A stretch of 64,000 nt of DNA from Hexactinellida sp. DTS-2022 (Eukaryota; Porifera; Hexactinellida): contig JAPNXP010000015.1 in NCBI GenBank assembly GCA_028753945.1, positions 3,472,001-3,536,000 on the forward strand, in the 5' to 3' direction. Below, piece by piece: positions 8,896 to 19,968 of this stretch (position 1 is its first letter; every line of letters starts with the position of its first letter). The notes beneath the pieces were generated by a model that saw nothing but the letters and a program-made list of their open reading frames with translations, searched no databases and was not told the DNA's origin. The position numbers and the translations under genes are program-made.

Positions 8896-11020
8896 ATGGC
8901 GAAACCGGATATAGATTTAGCCAAATTCCTGAAATGCGAACTCTGCTCGCATTACTTTCAGGACCCGAGACTTCTCGACTGTCTCCATACATTCTGTGAG
9001 AAATGCATTCTCAAATCAAATACCGATTCCATAGCGAGTACCATGCTCTGTCCCAAATGTCAGTTGCCAACTAGCTTGGCAGATGGGCTAACTAGCAATC
9101 ATTTAATTTCCGCATTAACGATGCTGTGCGGACTTAAGAGCTTAGCTGAGACATCTCCGCTAATGGTTAAGTGTCACGAATGCATTCTAGGCAACGCCAA
9201 GCAGACCGCTGTGTTTGTTTGTCTCATTTGCTTACAGCCGATGTGTAATGTTGACAAGAATGCTCACGTGAAACATTTCGCAGATCACACCTACTTATCG
9301 ATAAGCGAGTTAGCAGAGAAAAGTGTTTTGGATATTATTTCCGCTAAGGTTAAGAAGCAAAACTCTTGCAGTGAACACCCTAATCAAATTGGAGTTGCTC
9401 TGTGTATTGATTGCAATAAGATATTGTGTGCAGAGAAATGTATTGCATCTCATCAGAAGTGTAACATTTCGCGGGAATTCCAGAGTATTCTCACAGACAA
9501 CAAACAGCAACTAAGCAGTCTGATGCTGAGAGCGACTGAGACAGCGGCGGAGATGCGAACAACAATCCAGCTGTTCGGCAAGAAGAAGAAGGACGCCGAG
9601 ATATCCCTACAGCTCCTGGAGGCTACCATAGACAGAGAGTTCTCTTCAGTCCTAAAATCTCTGTTGGATAGGAAGCAGGAGCTCGTTCTGGAAGCTAAGC
9701 AAGAGTATCAACCGACAATCGGTATGTAACGCATTAGAAATACAGTAAATGCCGGTTATAAGAACACCAGTTATAAGAACATGCCGGGTATAAGAACCTT
9801 CTACTGGAAAACGGTTGCCATATACACTATATAATTTATGCCGGTTATAACAACATTATACGCAGTTCCCGACGATGTTCTTATAACCGGAATCCACTGT
9901 ATTGTGTTGTATTTACTAATTCGCTTTAGATGCGATTGTGGAGGAGAGCACGTTGCTGTACCGTAAGATGAAGGCTCTCACAGACGCGACTCAGTTCTGC
10001 CAGCTCGTCACAGACTCGGACTATTCTCCGTCTCTCCCGCACGTATTTAAGCGCTACACGGATTTAAGTACTTTTTCCAAAACACCGGCGCATGGGCACT
10101 TGCCGGAGTATAAGTTCTGTCTAGATAAAACTGTGAGAACTACCGTCAGCTGTCTCGGGAAGCTGACACACGTAAGGGAGGTGTCAGCTTCCGCGGGCGC
10201 TAAGATCCTGCCACAAGTGGACAGCCCCGCCAAGCTGGCTGCAATGGCATTCGATGGGAATGATAAGCTGTATCTCTTCGATAAGCAGGATAATAAAATA
10301 ATGGTTTTGAGTGAAAAGCTAGAAGAAATAACGGAATTCAAAGTTGACTTTGAAGAAGGCCCTATCAGTTTATCTGCTAACAGCAGTTATCTGTTTGTCT
10401 GTTTTCACGAAGAGAACATCGTGAGGGTGTTCACGGCCGCAGGAGATCTCTATTGCGACCTGGAGGGCGGGAAAGCGGGCGAGAAGCACCTGTTTGACTT
10501 CACAGATAACTTTACAGGCATGTGCTGCAGTGGGGAGGGACACCTGCTGGTGGCAGACTCTGGGAATAACAGAGTGCACGTGTACTCGCCGGAACTGAGA
10601 TTCTCGCATTTCATAGGAGAGCTCTTCGAGGCCGGCGCGCTCAGACGGCCTGTGGACGTTAGTGTTAACTCACAGTCGCAGGTGGCAGTGCTGCACTGGG
10701 CCAACCCCTGCATAAACCTGTACACACTGAAGGGAGTTATTCTCTCTCAGTTCGGCTCTCTCCTCGGCTCACAGGAACTGTCGCTTCCGGTCAAAATATC
10801 GTTTCTAGCCGGGGACCAGCTGATCGTACTGGACTACAAGTCTCAGAATCTGTCTATGTATTCTACTGAGCGCAAGTTTTTAACTCGATTCGAGAATATT
10901 CTACCTCCCTCGTTGGATAATAATATTCCATCACTTGCTCCTTGTAATCATGGCGATCTCTACTTTTGTGAACCTTCTAGTGGTCAAGTTATTCTATACA
11001 ATAAACAGATTTTTCTATGA
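8896..11020 (+). CDS. TRIM-NHL protein: RING, two B-boxes, coiled coil, NHL propeller
   Basis: A probable RING E3 ubiquitin ligase with an NHL beta-propeller that in this family binds RNA or protein. The exons are 8896-9721 and 9930-11020. The split Asp codon preserves frame and gives 638 residues. The RING C3HC4 spans about residues 14-56 (CELC...CLHTFC..C...CPKC). B-box-like zinc segments follow at about 92-135 and 157-195, then a coiled coil to about 280. NHL repeats fill the C-terminal half (e.g. GHLLVADSGNNRVHVYS). No filamin domain is seen, so it is closer to TRIM32/56-type layouts than TRIM2/3/71, but the orthologue is not assigned. The 208-nt intron has a good branch sequence TACTAAT and a MITE; without the MITE the intron would be about 49 nt. 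Confidence 0.9.
9741..9901. mobile_element. TA-flanked MITE in the TRIM intron, with internal repeats
   Basis: A 161-bp element including a TA at each end. The ends read TACAGTAAATGCCGGTTATA and, on the opposite strand, TACAGTGGATTCCGGTTATA. The subunit CCGGTTATAAGAAC occurs several times as direct repeats at the left and inverted at the right. The termini fit a pogo/Tc1-mariner-type non-autonomous element. It has no ORF. Confidence 0.8.
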
Positions 11021-11606
11021 CTGTACAACCCATCACTTTGCTCCTTTGGGCATATAAATCTGTAGGTACGTTATTACTCTTACTTTTTGGTTATTTCATT
11101 CACTTAGATAGTTTTATATTTCGCGAGTCAAATAATATTTTATTATTAACATGTTTACTGCAAAGAATTTTCTATTTTGTGAATAATATTTACCATCTAA
11201 CAAAGCTAATTCTACATATTCGTGATTGCATGGATTGCTCAATAGGAATCATCATTATAACAACATTACTCTATATTAGCGGTTTGCTGATAATAACTGT
11301 TTATCATTAAGCCCCATAGTTGGTTGTACTAATTTAATACTTAATTGTGACTTCCATGTAACCTTTTATGCCGTAGGTTGTATGTATGTACAATAGGGAA
11401 TTCGTATTAATAACAGGGACACAGTGCAATCTTGTTTGTAAATTATTCGTATTACTGCTAGACCTGAGAAAGTTAGAGGTTTCCTTTTGTAAGTGGCATC
11501 CAATCGTTTCCAGTCTGGTATATAACTAAGTCCAGTGTACTATCCAGTTAGTTACTATCATTAAGCAATGCATGAATGCAGTACATAGACATTTTAGAGA
11601 ATAGAA
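11021..11606. other. Spacer upstream of the Trio-like gene
   Basis: About 590 bp holding the 3' UTR of the TRIM gene and the promoter of the GEF gene. A 97-codon hydrophobic ORF begins on the TRIM stop codon but is not supported as a gene. Nothing else is recognised. Confidence 0.4.
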
Positions 11607-14600
11607 ATGGCCAAACATAGCGACAGCAATCAAACTCTAGACGAGTACAATGATCAGCCTGCCTTTGTCCGTTCGTTCACTCGCCCCTCTTCTCACACGA
11701 AGCAGCCTCTCTCTAGCGATTCCCCGCGTTCAGTGCAGGACTGTAGGACCCTATTCCGGACCAGTCTGGCCTATCTGACCGGGGGTCGGGACACGCGGGG
11801 CGGCGGCATTATACAGATAAACTCCCCCACTATAGAGCGGACCCCGGATGAGCTGGGTAGTCTCCTCAACTTGCTAGCCTCCATTCCTGACGATACCATC
11901 AAGCTGAAGGGGTTCTCACTGCTAATAGACTGCCAGTCCTGTCCCACTCACGCTGCCAAGTTCACAGTTAAAGTACTGCAGCAACTCTTCACCGAGAAAA
12001 TATCAACCGTTTATCTCTTAAAGCCGAATAATTTCTGGGAACGCCGTCGCTCTGGCATGAGTTTCCGCAGCAAATCGAGATACTCGTTTCCGGTAGAACT
12101 GCTGAATTCGATTAAGGACCTGCAGCACTTCTTCCCAGACCCCACTCAGCTGTTGCCCCAGCACGGGGGGACCCTCCTATACGAGCACACGGAGTTCACT
12201 TGCTCGTATCTAGAGTTCTCTAGTCTTATACAGGAGTGCCAAGTGCTGCTCACTGAGTACTCGGATATCTACAATATTGTCCAGCAGCAGCATCTCGCGG
12301 CTAACATGGCCGGAGCTAAGAAAATGCTATCGGAAGTGGAGGAGTGCCAAACTATTCTCAAGCGCGACGCGCCTAAACAGCTGGAGGCTAAATCCTCCCC
12401 TCTCATTCAGAGAATTCGCGAGCAGAGATCGGCCGCCACCGGCAAAACAGACCGGATTCACCCGGACCTGCTCACGACGGTCTCGCGGCTGGAAGACTTG
12501 GTCGCGCGACTAATCACACAGCAGTGCCACCTACAGCAACACGCGCATAAGCGCAGCTCCGTTCTCCAGGACTGCTTCACTCATCGGAACTTTGAGAACG
12601 AAGTGCAGCAGGTTATGTCCTGGATCCACGGAGAGGGTCACGTGTATATCCTCAAGAACAACAAGATAGGAGACAGCAATAGGAGCAACTCTCTGCTGCT
12701 GGAAGATAACGCTAGGTTCGAAGCCAAAGTTAAGCACTGGAAGCAGATAATGACTGAGACCTGCGCTTTGGGGGACAAGTTAGCGCGAGAAGGCCACTAC
12801 GCTTCTATCGCTATTAACGAGAAGGTGCAGCAGGTCACCAGCCATTGGAGGTCTTTCCAAGATGTAGTTAGCGAGCGGACTGGGATCCTGAAACTCGCGC
12901 TGTACTTCGGGCAGATGTCCGAGCAGTTCCTGGAGAGGTGTGAGAAGTGGCAGCATGACTGCGAGTCGGCTAGCATCCCGCTAGACATTAAGTCCGCACA
13001 GGAGTCATGTCGCGTGCACGAGGATATTAAGAATATATATGAGAACCAGTTCGAGCAAGTTAGCAAGGACGGAAATACTCTTATCGACATTATGCGGAAA
13101 CCAAAAGAACTGATTAGCTCCCCTTCTTCGCCTGACTACATTGTCGATGTGAAGCGGATTCGCGGAGTTCTATTCGACCTGCGTGACGACAAGCAGCACC
13201 TTGACGATCTGTGGAAGCAGAGGAGACAGGAGTTGACGCACACTTTACAAGCGAGAATATTTCAGAACGAGTGTGATAAAATAACGATTTGGATCAGCTC
13301 GAAAGGTTACAACTATCTGATTAAAAACACCGAAATTGGTAACTCATTTCGCGAAACTTCGCTGTTCCTGTCTCTCCATCAGGACTTCGACCGCGAGGCC
13401 AAGAATCAACTCTCGGAAGCCTCCACTTTCTCGCGAAATTCGCAAGACTTGATTAGTTTTCATCTTCCGCGAAATAAAGGTGTGACTCCCCAGGAAATTC
13501 GCAAATGCATCGTAACACTGGAGAGTCGCATCCACGCGTTCAAAGAGTCTCTGTTAGAGCGCGAAGGGATTCTGCGAAATGCCCAGAGATTCCACGAATC
13601 GGTTGACAGCATCATACAGAGCTACCAACAGCAGATGAGCAATAGCAGCAGCGACAGCTACCCCGAGTCGGCTCACGAGACAGAGAACCTGATTAAGGCC
13701 ATCAAACAGCAGCACGCACACAACATGGAAGAGCTCAACAAGATTAGCCACGCCTCCACTAAGCTCAAGCAGAGCATTGAGAGCGCCTCGGGCCGTATAT
13801 CGGAAGCCGTGGCTCAGAAATTAACCGCCGACTACCCGCAAATGATATCTCCCCTCACGAGCCAAGTGGAGCGGGTACACCGCGAAATGAGAATTGTAGA
13901 GGACTACTTCGAGAAGCGACTGCATTCCCTGGACGTGTGTCTGAACATGCGAATATTCGAGTGCGACGCGCGTACGCACCTTACACGGCTCACCACCTGG
14001 CACAAGGAGCTGCTGACTCAGGACAAGTTCCCTGCCACGCTACAAGACGCTAAGCTGGTCGTACAGAAGTACCAGAAGCGCCTCAACTTCCTGCACCAAG
14101 CATTCGAGATTATAAACGAGAACGCGAATGGACTTAAGAAGCAGATCCAGGTGCGACAGATCTACCTGGTGTCCGCCACGCCTGAGAGAGTGGAGGCAGT
14201 GCAGCACGTTACCAACCTCATCCTGGAGCTAGATTCCAGACAGAAAGAGGTGTTGAAAATCGCGTCTGACCGCGTGTGCCAGTACCAGGAATACATTGTT
14301 CTGTTGGAGTTCGAGAACCAGTACAAGGATCTGTTGGAGCACCTGGTTATGATAGAACGGACTACTCCAGTAGAAGTGGGCCAATCCTTAGAGCAGTCGA
14401 GGAGCATTCTCAAGCAGATAGAGCAGGTCGACAACGAGCTACAGAAGCTCTGTCAACAGGCCCGACAGCTGCAGCTACGGGCTAACCAGCTCTCGCACGA
14501 GAAAGCTCCCAGTGCGGAGAATATGCAGTATTTCGCGGAAGATCTCACTAGCAATTGGAACAAAGTTAGTGCTGCTCTAGACAAGCGACGCCACTTAGTC

Positions 14601-17198
14601 AAAGTTACTTGTAATTTCCACGAGCTTAGTAATGATCTGATGCGAAAATTCGACGAACTTTCTCGCGATTTTAACACCATTAACTTATCCGATGTGTCAC
14701 CAGACGACCGGCACTTGCTGAAGCATAACCAAGAGAACTGGAAAGTAATTAACGAAAGTGTGATTGTCCTGAACCGAGACGGGAATATGCTCTTGCAGTC
14801 TCTGGAGCAGGAGAGCAAATCTCAGAAGTTTAAGACTAATAGGGACTACATAAAGAAACCTCACCATGATGATAAAGACGCGGTAATTGCTATACAGCAG
14901 TTGAAGCAGCGCCTCAACTACATTCTGGAGATGGTAAACTTGAAACTGACCCAAGCGCAGAGCGAGGTTTGGACACAGTTCGAGCAGAGACTGAATGTCA
15001 TCAACCAGATCGCTAATTTCCAGTTCGAATCTGAGGAGATCACTAAGTGTCTTGAGGTGACTGGGATAGCTCGTTTGAAGGTTGAAGACAATCTAAAGTA
15101 CAATGTAAAGGAGTGTGACATACAGCTAACCAAATTTAAAGAGGATTATACGAAGGTGAAGCGAGAGACAGGCAATCGAGTGTTCAAGTGTCAAGACATG
15201 GGCCGTAGGGTCCAGGTGTACGTCGCTGATCAGTTTCTGATAATGCAGAAGATACAGGTCATTCTGAATACACTGAAGAACAAGTGGATTCAGTTCCAGG
15301 AGAGGTGTGAGGCGAGAGAGAAGCTGCTGGAGAAGGCCCTCCTGTTTCAGATCGACCTCAGTAAGGTGCGGGACTGGCGTAGCAAGACTTCTAGCTTTTT
15401 CACTAAGATTGAGGGAGACTTGAACGCTTCCAGCACTTCTGAGGAAGTAGACGGGGTGATCAGTAACCTCAGGGAGTGTATGGAGAATAGCGAGATGATG
15501 GTGGAAGAACTGCTGCAGCAGATCAAGTTTCTGAGCAGCGAGTTGGGCGGAGACCAAATTGAGAAACAGAAGCACATGGTGTCTTTCAACTACAAAATGA
15601 CTAAGGAAGAGCTCGAGAGACATCTGGCTAATGCTGAGAATAGGAGGTACCTGTTGGGGCAGATTGAACGGGAGAAGAACACTGAATTGCAGCTGAGAAA
15701 GCTGAGAGATATGATGTTGGGCGAGCTGTTGAACACCGAGAGACTGTACATCAATGATTTAACTGTATTGGTAACAAAGTACGTTGACCCTTTCCCAATT
15801 GAAGGTACCCCAGAAGCCATTGTTCACCTGAAACGGGAAATATTCACAAACATTTCTGACATACACACCTTCCATAAGAATATATTCCTACCCACGCTAT
15901 TGGAAGCTAACAACAGTGTTAACGAGATAGCGGATGCGTTCGCGCGGTTCAAACACCGCATCGAGGAGCTGTACACGGTGTTCTGCCGCGAGCGCAAAGA
16001 GTCGGAACGCATCCTGGTCGCACACACCGAGTTCTTCGAGCAGTGGCAACAGCGGGTAGACGAGCCTCTCCCTCTGCTGCACCAGCTGATTAAACCGATA
16101 CAGCGCATCACCAAGTACAAACTGCTTCTGGATAAGATGTTCAACGTGACACAGGATCTATCTGAGCCGCGTCTCTCGCTTAGGATCGCCTGCAAAGCAA
16201 TACTACACATTCTTAACATAACCAATCATCAAGTCGACCTGCTCCATCTGGACAACTTTGAGGGCAATGTCAATGATCTAGGGAAACTAATTCACAAAGG
16301 CGTTCTGTATTTGTCTGGGAAGAACTGGAAGAGCAGCAGTGATAAGCCCAGACACGCGTTTCTATTCACGCTTGCTCTCGTGCTCACAAAGCGGCAAGAA
16401 GACCCATCGAAAGAGGCCAATAGCTCCCTTAAGTATATCTGTAAAGAAGTTATATTTCTTGAAGACTTGAAGCTGAACATGAGTAGACTCGAGTTCGAAG
16501 GTTTGAAGTTCGTTCTAACCTCAAAGGAGGAGAAGTATTTCCTGCGCACCGAGAACAGCGACGCGAGAGAGGAATGGTCCCAGCACCTGACAAGCGTCCT
16601 CGAATGCAGGGCCTCTTTGGTAGTTAGCAAGAAACCGTTTTTCAAACCAAAGTCTGGCTTTGCTAAGATTATGAACCGCTCCAATTCCACAATGCCATTT
16701 GGCTCAGACAGTCCGCACACCTCCACGCCTAAGACCCTCTTACTCGCCCCTGGGTCTGCACACACTATCAGCGCCTCGAGCCTGGGGATATTTCCCTCTT
16801 CTGTGAGCATTGACGAATCTGCTATTCCTCCACCCCCCGGGATTAAACCAGCCTTACCCGAAATAAAACTGGATTTAGCAGGCATCTCAGACGTGGATAT
16901 TACCGAAGAAGTTAATGTTTCTTCTTTAACGAAATGCATTGCTGACTACGAACCTGACTTGGGTAATCCCCAGGGTATTCGTCTGCAAACGGGTGACGAA
17001 GTTGAAATCCTAAAGCAATCTATAAACTGGTCTTGGGTTAGATCGAGCCACAACATGAAGGGAGGGTCTGGTTGGGTTCCCACTGCTCACCTCTCCTTGT
17101 CAAACGGGTTAACACCCGAGACTCCGTCCCTACAGACAAGTCGGTCTCAAGAACTTAACACAAAGTCTATGGATTGTTGTAGTTTAGAGTTAGTTTAG
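11607..17198 (+). CDS. Trio/Kalirin-like RhoGEF (Sec14, spectrin repeats, DH-PH, SH3), intronless
   Basis: A multidomain exchange factor for Rho-family GTPases at membrane and cytoskeleton. The 1,863-residue protein is one uninterrupted ORF with a good ATG. A CRAL-TRIO/Sec14 domain lies at about residues 60-220. Spectrin-type helical repeats fill about 230-1340 (roughly eight or nine). The DH domain (about 1366-1541) starts LGELLNTERLYINDL and carries the conserved helix LIKPIQRITKYKLLLDKM. The PH domain follows to about 1670, then a proline/serine linker and an SH3 domain (about 1776-1832, ADYEPD...GWVPTAHL). There is only one GEF unit and no kinase, the layout of Kalirin-7 or a short Trio form; MCF2L has the same order but fewer spectrin repeats. 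A vertebrate homologue would have dozens of introns, so their absence is notable. It converges on the receptor gene at 17539. Confidence 0.92.
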   Translation: MAKHSDSNQTLDEYNDQPAFVRSFTRPSSHTKQPLSSDSPRSVQDCRTLFRTSLAYLTGGRDTRGGGIIQINSPTIERTPDELGSLLNLLASIPDDTIKLKGFSLLIDCQSCPTHAAKFTVKVLQQLFTEKISTVYLLKPNNFWERRRSGMSFRSKSRYSFPVELLNSIKDLQHFFPDPTQLLPQHGGTLLYEHTEFTCSYLEFSSLIQECQVLLTEYSDIYNIVQQQHLAANMAGAKKMLSEVEECQTILKRDAPKQLEAKSSPLIQRIREQRSAATGKTDRIHPDLLTTVSRLEDLVARLITQQCHLQQHAHKRSSVLQDCFTHRNFENEVQQVMSWIHGEGHVYILKNNKIGDSNRSNSLLLEDNARFEAKVKHWKQIMTETCALGDKLAREGHYASIAINEKVQQVTSHWRSFQDVVSERTGILKLALYFGQMSEQFLERCEKWQHDCESASIPLDIKSAQESCRVHEDIKNIYENQFEQVSKDGNTLIDIMRKPKELISSPSSPDYIVDVKRIRGVLFDLRDDKQHLDDLWKQRRQELTHTLQARIFQNECDKITIWISSKGYNYLIKNTEIGNSFRETSLFLSLHQDFDREAKNQLSEASTFSRNSQDLISFHLPRNKGVTPQEIRKCIVTLESRIHAFKESLLEREGILRNAQRFHESVDSIIQSYQQQMSNSSSDSYPESAHETENLIKAIKQQHAHNMEELNKISHASTKLKQSIESASGRISEAVAQKLTADYPQMISPLTSQVERVHREMRIVEDYFEKRLHSLDVCLNMRIFECDARTHLTRLTTWHKELLTQDKFPATLQDAKLVVQKYQKRLNFLHQAFEIINENANGLKKQIQVRQIYLVSATPERVEAVQHVTNLILELDSRQKEVLKIASDRVCQYQEYIVLLEFENQYKDLLEHLVMIERTTPVEVGQSLEQSRSILKQIEQVDNELQKLCQQARQLQLRANQLSHEKAPSAENMQYFAEDLTSNWNKVSAALDKRRHLVKVTCNFHELSNDLMRKFDELSRDFNTINLSDVSPDDRHLLKHNQENWKVINESVIVLNRDGNMLLQSLEQESKSQKFKTNRDYIKKPHHDDKDAVIAIQQLKQRLNYILEMVNLKLTQAQSEVWTQFEQRLNVINQIANFQFESEEITKCLEVTGIARLKVEDNLKYNVKECDIQLTKFKEDYTKVKRETGNRVFKCQDMGRRVQVYVADQFLIMQKIQVILNTLKNKWIQFQERCEAREKLLEKALLFQIDLSKVRDWRSKTSSFFTKIEGDLNASSTSEEVDGVISNLRECMENSEMMVEELLQQIKFLSSELGGDQIEKQKHMVSFNYKMTKEELERHLANAENRRYLLGQIEREKNTELQLRKLRDMMLGELLNTERLYINDLTVLVTKYVDPFPIEGTPEAIVHLKREIFTNISDIHTFHKNIFLPTLLEANNSVNEIADAFARFKHRIEELYTVFCRERKESERILVAHTEFFEQWQQRVDEPLPLLHQLIKPIQRITKYKLLLDKMFNVTQDLSEPRLSLRIACKAILHILNITNHQVDLLHLDNFEGNVNDLGKLIHKGVLYLSGKNWKSSSDKPRHAFLFTLALVLTKRQEDPSKEANSSLKYICKEVIFLEDLKLNMSRLEFEGLKFVLTSKEEKYFLRTENSDAREEWSQHLTSVLECRASLVVSKKPFFKPKSGFAKIMNRSNSTMPFGSDSPHTSTPKTLLLAPGSAHTISASSLGIFPSSVSIDESAIPPPPGIKPALPEIKLDLAGISDVDITEEVNVSSLTKCIADYEPDLGNPQGIRLQTGDEVEILKQSINWSWVRSSHNMKGGSGWVPTAHLSLSNGLTPETPSLQTSRSQELNTKSMDCCSLELV

Positions 17199-17538
17199 AC
17201 TATTCTTTACGCAAATGCATTTTATTTTAATTATAACCTTGCTATATAGATACCCCTCATTAAACTGAAATTATTTTAAGTCCTCTGAATCTTCAAATCA
17301 GTGAAATTATCACAGAAAATTTAATAGCAAAAATCAAGAATTAGTCACAATTATAATACTCAAAATATTAACTATTTACAAATATACTATAATACATACT
17401 CAAAATAATTATTATTTACAAATATAAGATACTAAAATCAAGGGAAACTTTTTAACTTAACTTTCTTAACTTGTTAACTTTTAACTTAACTAATTGAGCT
17501 TTTCTTACACTTAATTAAGATACGGGATGTTACTTTAT
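17199..17538. other. Convergent 3' UTR spacer
   Basis: 340 bp between the convergent Trio-like and class C GPCR genes. It is AT-rich with a partial duplication: ATAATACTCAAAATA near 17354 recurs as TACATACTCAAAATAATTATTATTTACAAATATA near 17393, in pieces. No gene is seen. Confidence 0.4.
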
Positions 17539-19968
17539 TTAGGATGGGATAATTTCATAAGGTTTATCTTCTGGTGCCTCGTCAATCGAATCTTGAAGGA
17601 CATGTGGTCTGACGACACCAGAGAATTCCATGTCGTTCGAAATCCTTGTTAGTAGTTCTGAGTTTTGCTTTTCAAGCGTGCGAATCTTGTCCTTCAGTTG
17701 ATCTGGATTTTCAGGGAACGATTGCTTGATAGTAATTGATTTAAACGTTTTCCCATGCGGATCTTTGTACAGGTAGTATAGGATAGGACCGGCAACAATC
17801 GAGCTGAGTACGAACCCTTCACACAGAGTGAAAAAGCAAATGAGACCATACTTGGCGTCTACATTGGTTAGGAGCAGGATTAGCAGCACCTGAATGATGG
17901 AGAATGTTACAGTGTTGTACATGGTCCATGTTATGGTGGAAGTGTACTTATTTGCTTTATTAACAACTTTCCTAAGGTGATATGCTAAGAACAAACCGAC
18001 CATGACTAGAATCGATTTAAAGATGATGAAAATGGCGAAAAGTATTATAAAACTAGTTTGGTTTTCAGGCCTGCATTCTGCTACTTGGTAAATCGGGGGA
18101 AATCTCAACCCGGAGTCAATATCGAAAACGGTGTACGTAATTGGTGAGGCTACTCCCCACACGAGCATATAAACGGTGTCCAGCACGATTAAAAACAGCG
18201 GTAACAACAGGATATGGTAGAATTTGAGGTAAGAAGAGTAGCTAAACTTGTGCTTAATGGCGATGACGTAATACTTAACCGCTTTCCCCAGCATGCCTCC
18301 AAAGATAATACTGATTGAAATTGCGAAGAGCCATATTCGTAAATTACAAACGAAAATGCCAACAGATTGGTTGTCTCTAATTTGCAAAAACTTTCCATCT
18401 ATGGACCAGAGAAAAGCCAGTAAAAAGATGAAATAATTGCCTGAAATTATGACGATATTGACTGACGGCTCAGATTTTATTACTGCAGCATATTTCTTCT
18501 TCCAACCAATGGCAATAATGACTATCAAAGCTGTCACATACCCAAATCCCAGCAGAGAAAAGAGTAGGGTCAATGCGAATATGGAGATGTGTATGTAGTG
18601 CACTTCTATCCCATCAGAGGCCTTCTCTTCATCGAAAATAATGAATGATGATATTTCCTTGTATGTAATGTTGTTGTTTCCGACTAAATCACTTTGGTTG
18701 GCTGGTAGATCTAAATACAAACCTCGAATTACATAGGCACCGTTTATTATTTCATACAACTGGATCCTATTCTCAGGCCTTACCCTATCCACGTACACAA
18801 CATCGCCTGTCCAACCCGTGAATCTGACATTTTGCATAGCGTCGAACAGTTCAGAGCTTTTCAGCTCCGCTGTGCTCAAGTTGCGACTGGCTGCCATTTC
18901 GTTAAGGGCCAATGCAATTGTCCAAGTGCAATCGTATGCATATGCATCATAAAAAATGGCTTCTCTTTCGAAAAATTCCAACGTATTTTTTCTGATACTC
19001 CCAGCTTTGTATTGTTGGAAGAGTTCCCGTGGCGTGTAGCCAGATATCGTGGGTTGATTAACCATATCGAAATCTTCAAAGCTAACAGACGGATTCACAG
19101 CGACTGAACCGTTCGACATGGCTGCAATGTCTGTGAATGTGCAGTCTCCGTTAGTTACGCCTTCTACATCATTTGACCAGTAAACAACATACCAACCTAT
19201 TACGATCCAGGTGGTGCTCGGTGGATGGAGGGATGGGAATTTTCGCAAGCGACACAACAATTGAATATACTCGGGTTCATACATATTTACTACAACTACA
19301 CTATAACCGTCATCCTGTATTCGACCTAGGAGGATATCGATAGTGTCCAGGTAATTCTCGTTTTTAGAATTGAATATTTCTGTCAAATATTCGATGCCAA
19401 GTTGGTTTAGGAATACTTGTAACCTCGCGCTAATGGACACAAACAGTTCGTCTTGCTGGTTTATGATTGCTACTCTCCGGAAGTTATTCTGTTGAATGAA
19501 CAACAGCTGTCCAGATACGGTATTGATATCCGAGGGTGTCCCAAGAAGTAATTCTGGAAAGCGTTCGTTATTCGTCAATGAAGGAGAGGTGGAAGCGTAG
19601 CTTATTGTTGGAAGGTTTTCTGCTATTGCTAACTCAGCGACTGCTGCAGTGGCTACTGAACATGCTGCTCCTAACACAACAAGATACTTTTTATCCGGCT
19701 CGCTAATGAATTCAAACAGACTCTTTACTGCTGCAATATTTGAGCAACCTGAGTCCCTGAATTTAACCGTTAGGTTGTAGCTGGGTAGGATTGTTGGATC
19801 GGAGTTGATGTGTTCCAATGCTAGCTGCACTGCAACGGGAGTAACGCCAAATATCTTAGCGGTCGGGTAGGGATATAAGCCAACAATGTGTAGCTGCTCT
19901 TGCTGTATGGCGTTTGGGACCCAAATAATAAAGGTCAATGCCAGCAATTGTAATGTTAATTTTGTCAT
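17539..19968 (-). CDS. Class C GPCR, metabotropic GABA-B-receptor type, intronless
   Basis: A cell-surface receptor of 809 residues. A signal peptide (about residues 1-21) precedes a Venus-flytrap ligand domain (about 23-440) with typical motifs: VALEHIN-like QLALEHINSDP, DSGCSN, and LGAACSVATAAVAELA. Seven transmembrane segments follow (about 470-725). The short tail has a helical stretch around PDQLKDKIRTLEKQNSELL, comparable in position to the GABA-B coiled coil. There is no cysteine-rich domain between flytrap and membrane, which separates GABA-B receptors from glutamate, calcium and taste receptors. The ligand cannot be inferred. It is single exon and divergent from FNIP, 278 bp away. 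Confidence 0.88.
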   Translation of the reverse strand: MTKLTLQLLALTFIIWVPNAIQQEQLHIVGLYPYPTAKIFGVTPVAVQLALEHINSDPTILPSYNLTVKFRDSGCSNIAAVKSLFEFISEPDKKYLVVLGAACSVATAAVAELAIAENLPTISYASTSPSLTNNERFPELLLGTPSDINTVSGQLLFIQQNNFRRVAIINQQDELFVSISARLQVFLNQLGIEYLTEIFNSKNENYLDTIDILLGRIQDDGYSVVVVNMYEPEYIQLLCRLRKFPSLHPPSTTWIVIGWYVVYWSNDVEGVTNGDCTFTDIAAMSNGSVAVNPSVSFEDFDMVNQPTISGYTPRELFQQYKAGSIRKNTLEFFEREAIFYDAYAYDCTWTIALALNEMAASRNLSTAELKSSELFDAMQNVRFTGWTGDVVYVDRVRPENRIQLYEIINGAYVIRGLYLDLPANQSDLVGNNNITYKEISSFIIFDEEKASDGIEVHYIHISIFALTLLFSLLGFGYVTALIVIIAIGWKKKYAAVIKSEPSVNIVIISGNYFIFLLAFLWSIDGKFLQIRDNQSVGIFVCNLRIWLFAISISIIFGGMLGKAVKYYVIAIKHKFSYSSYLKFYHILLLPLFLIVLDTVYMLVWGVASPITYTVFDIDSGLRFPPIYQVAECRPENQTSFIILFAIFIIFKSILVMVGLFLAYHLRKVVNKANKYTSTITWTMYNTVTFSIIQVLLILLLTNVDAKYGLICFFTLCEGFVLSSIVAGPILYYLYKDPHGKTFKSITIKQSFPENPDQLKDKIRTLEKQNSELLTRISNDMEFSGVVRPHVLQDSIDEAPEDKPYEIIPS

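Noticed and set aside
11017-11310. A 97-codon hydrophobic ORF starting on the TRIM stop codon (ATGA overlap).
   Set aside because: Such overlap suits bacteria rather than this genome; composition is AT-rich spacer, and hydrophobicity is expected from T-rich codons.
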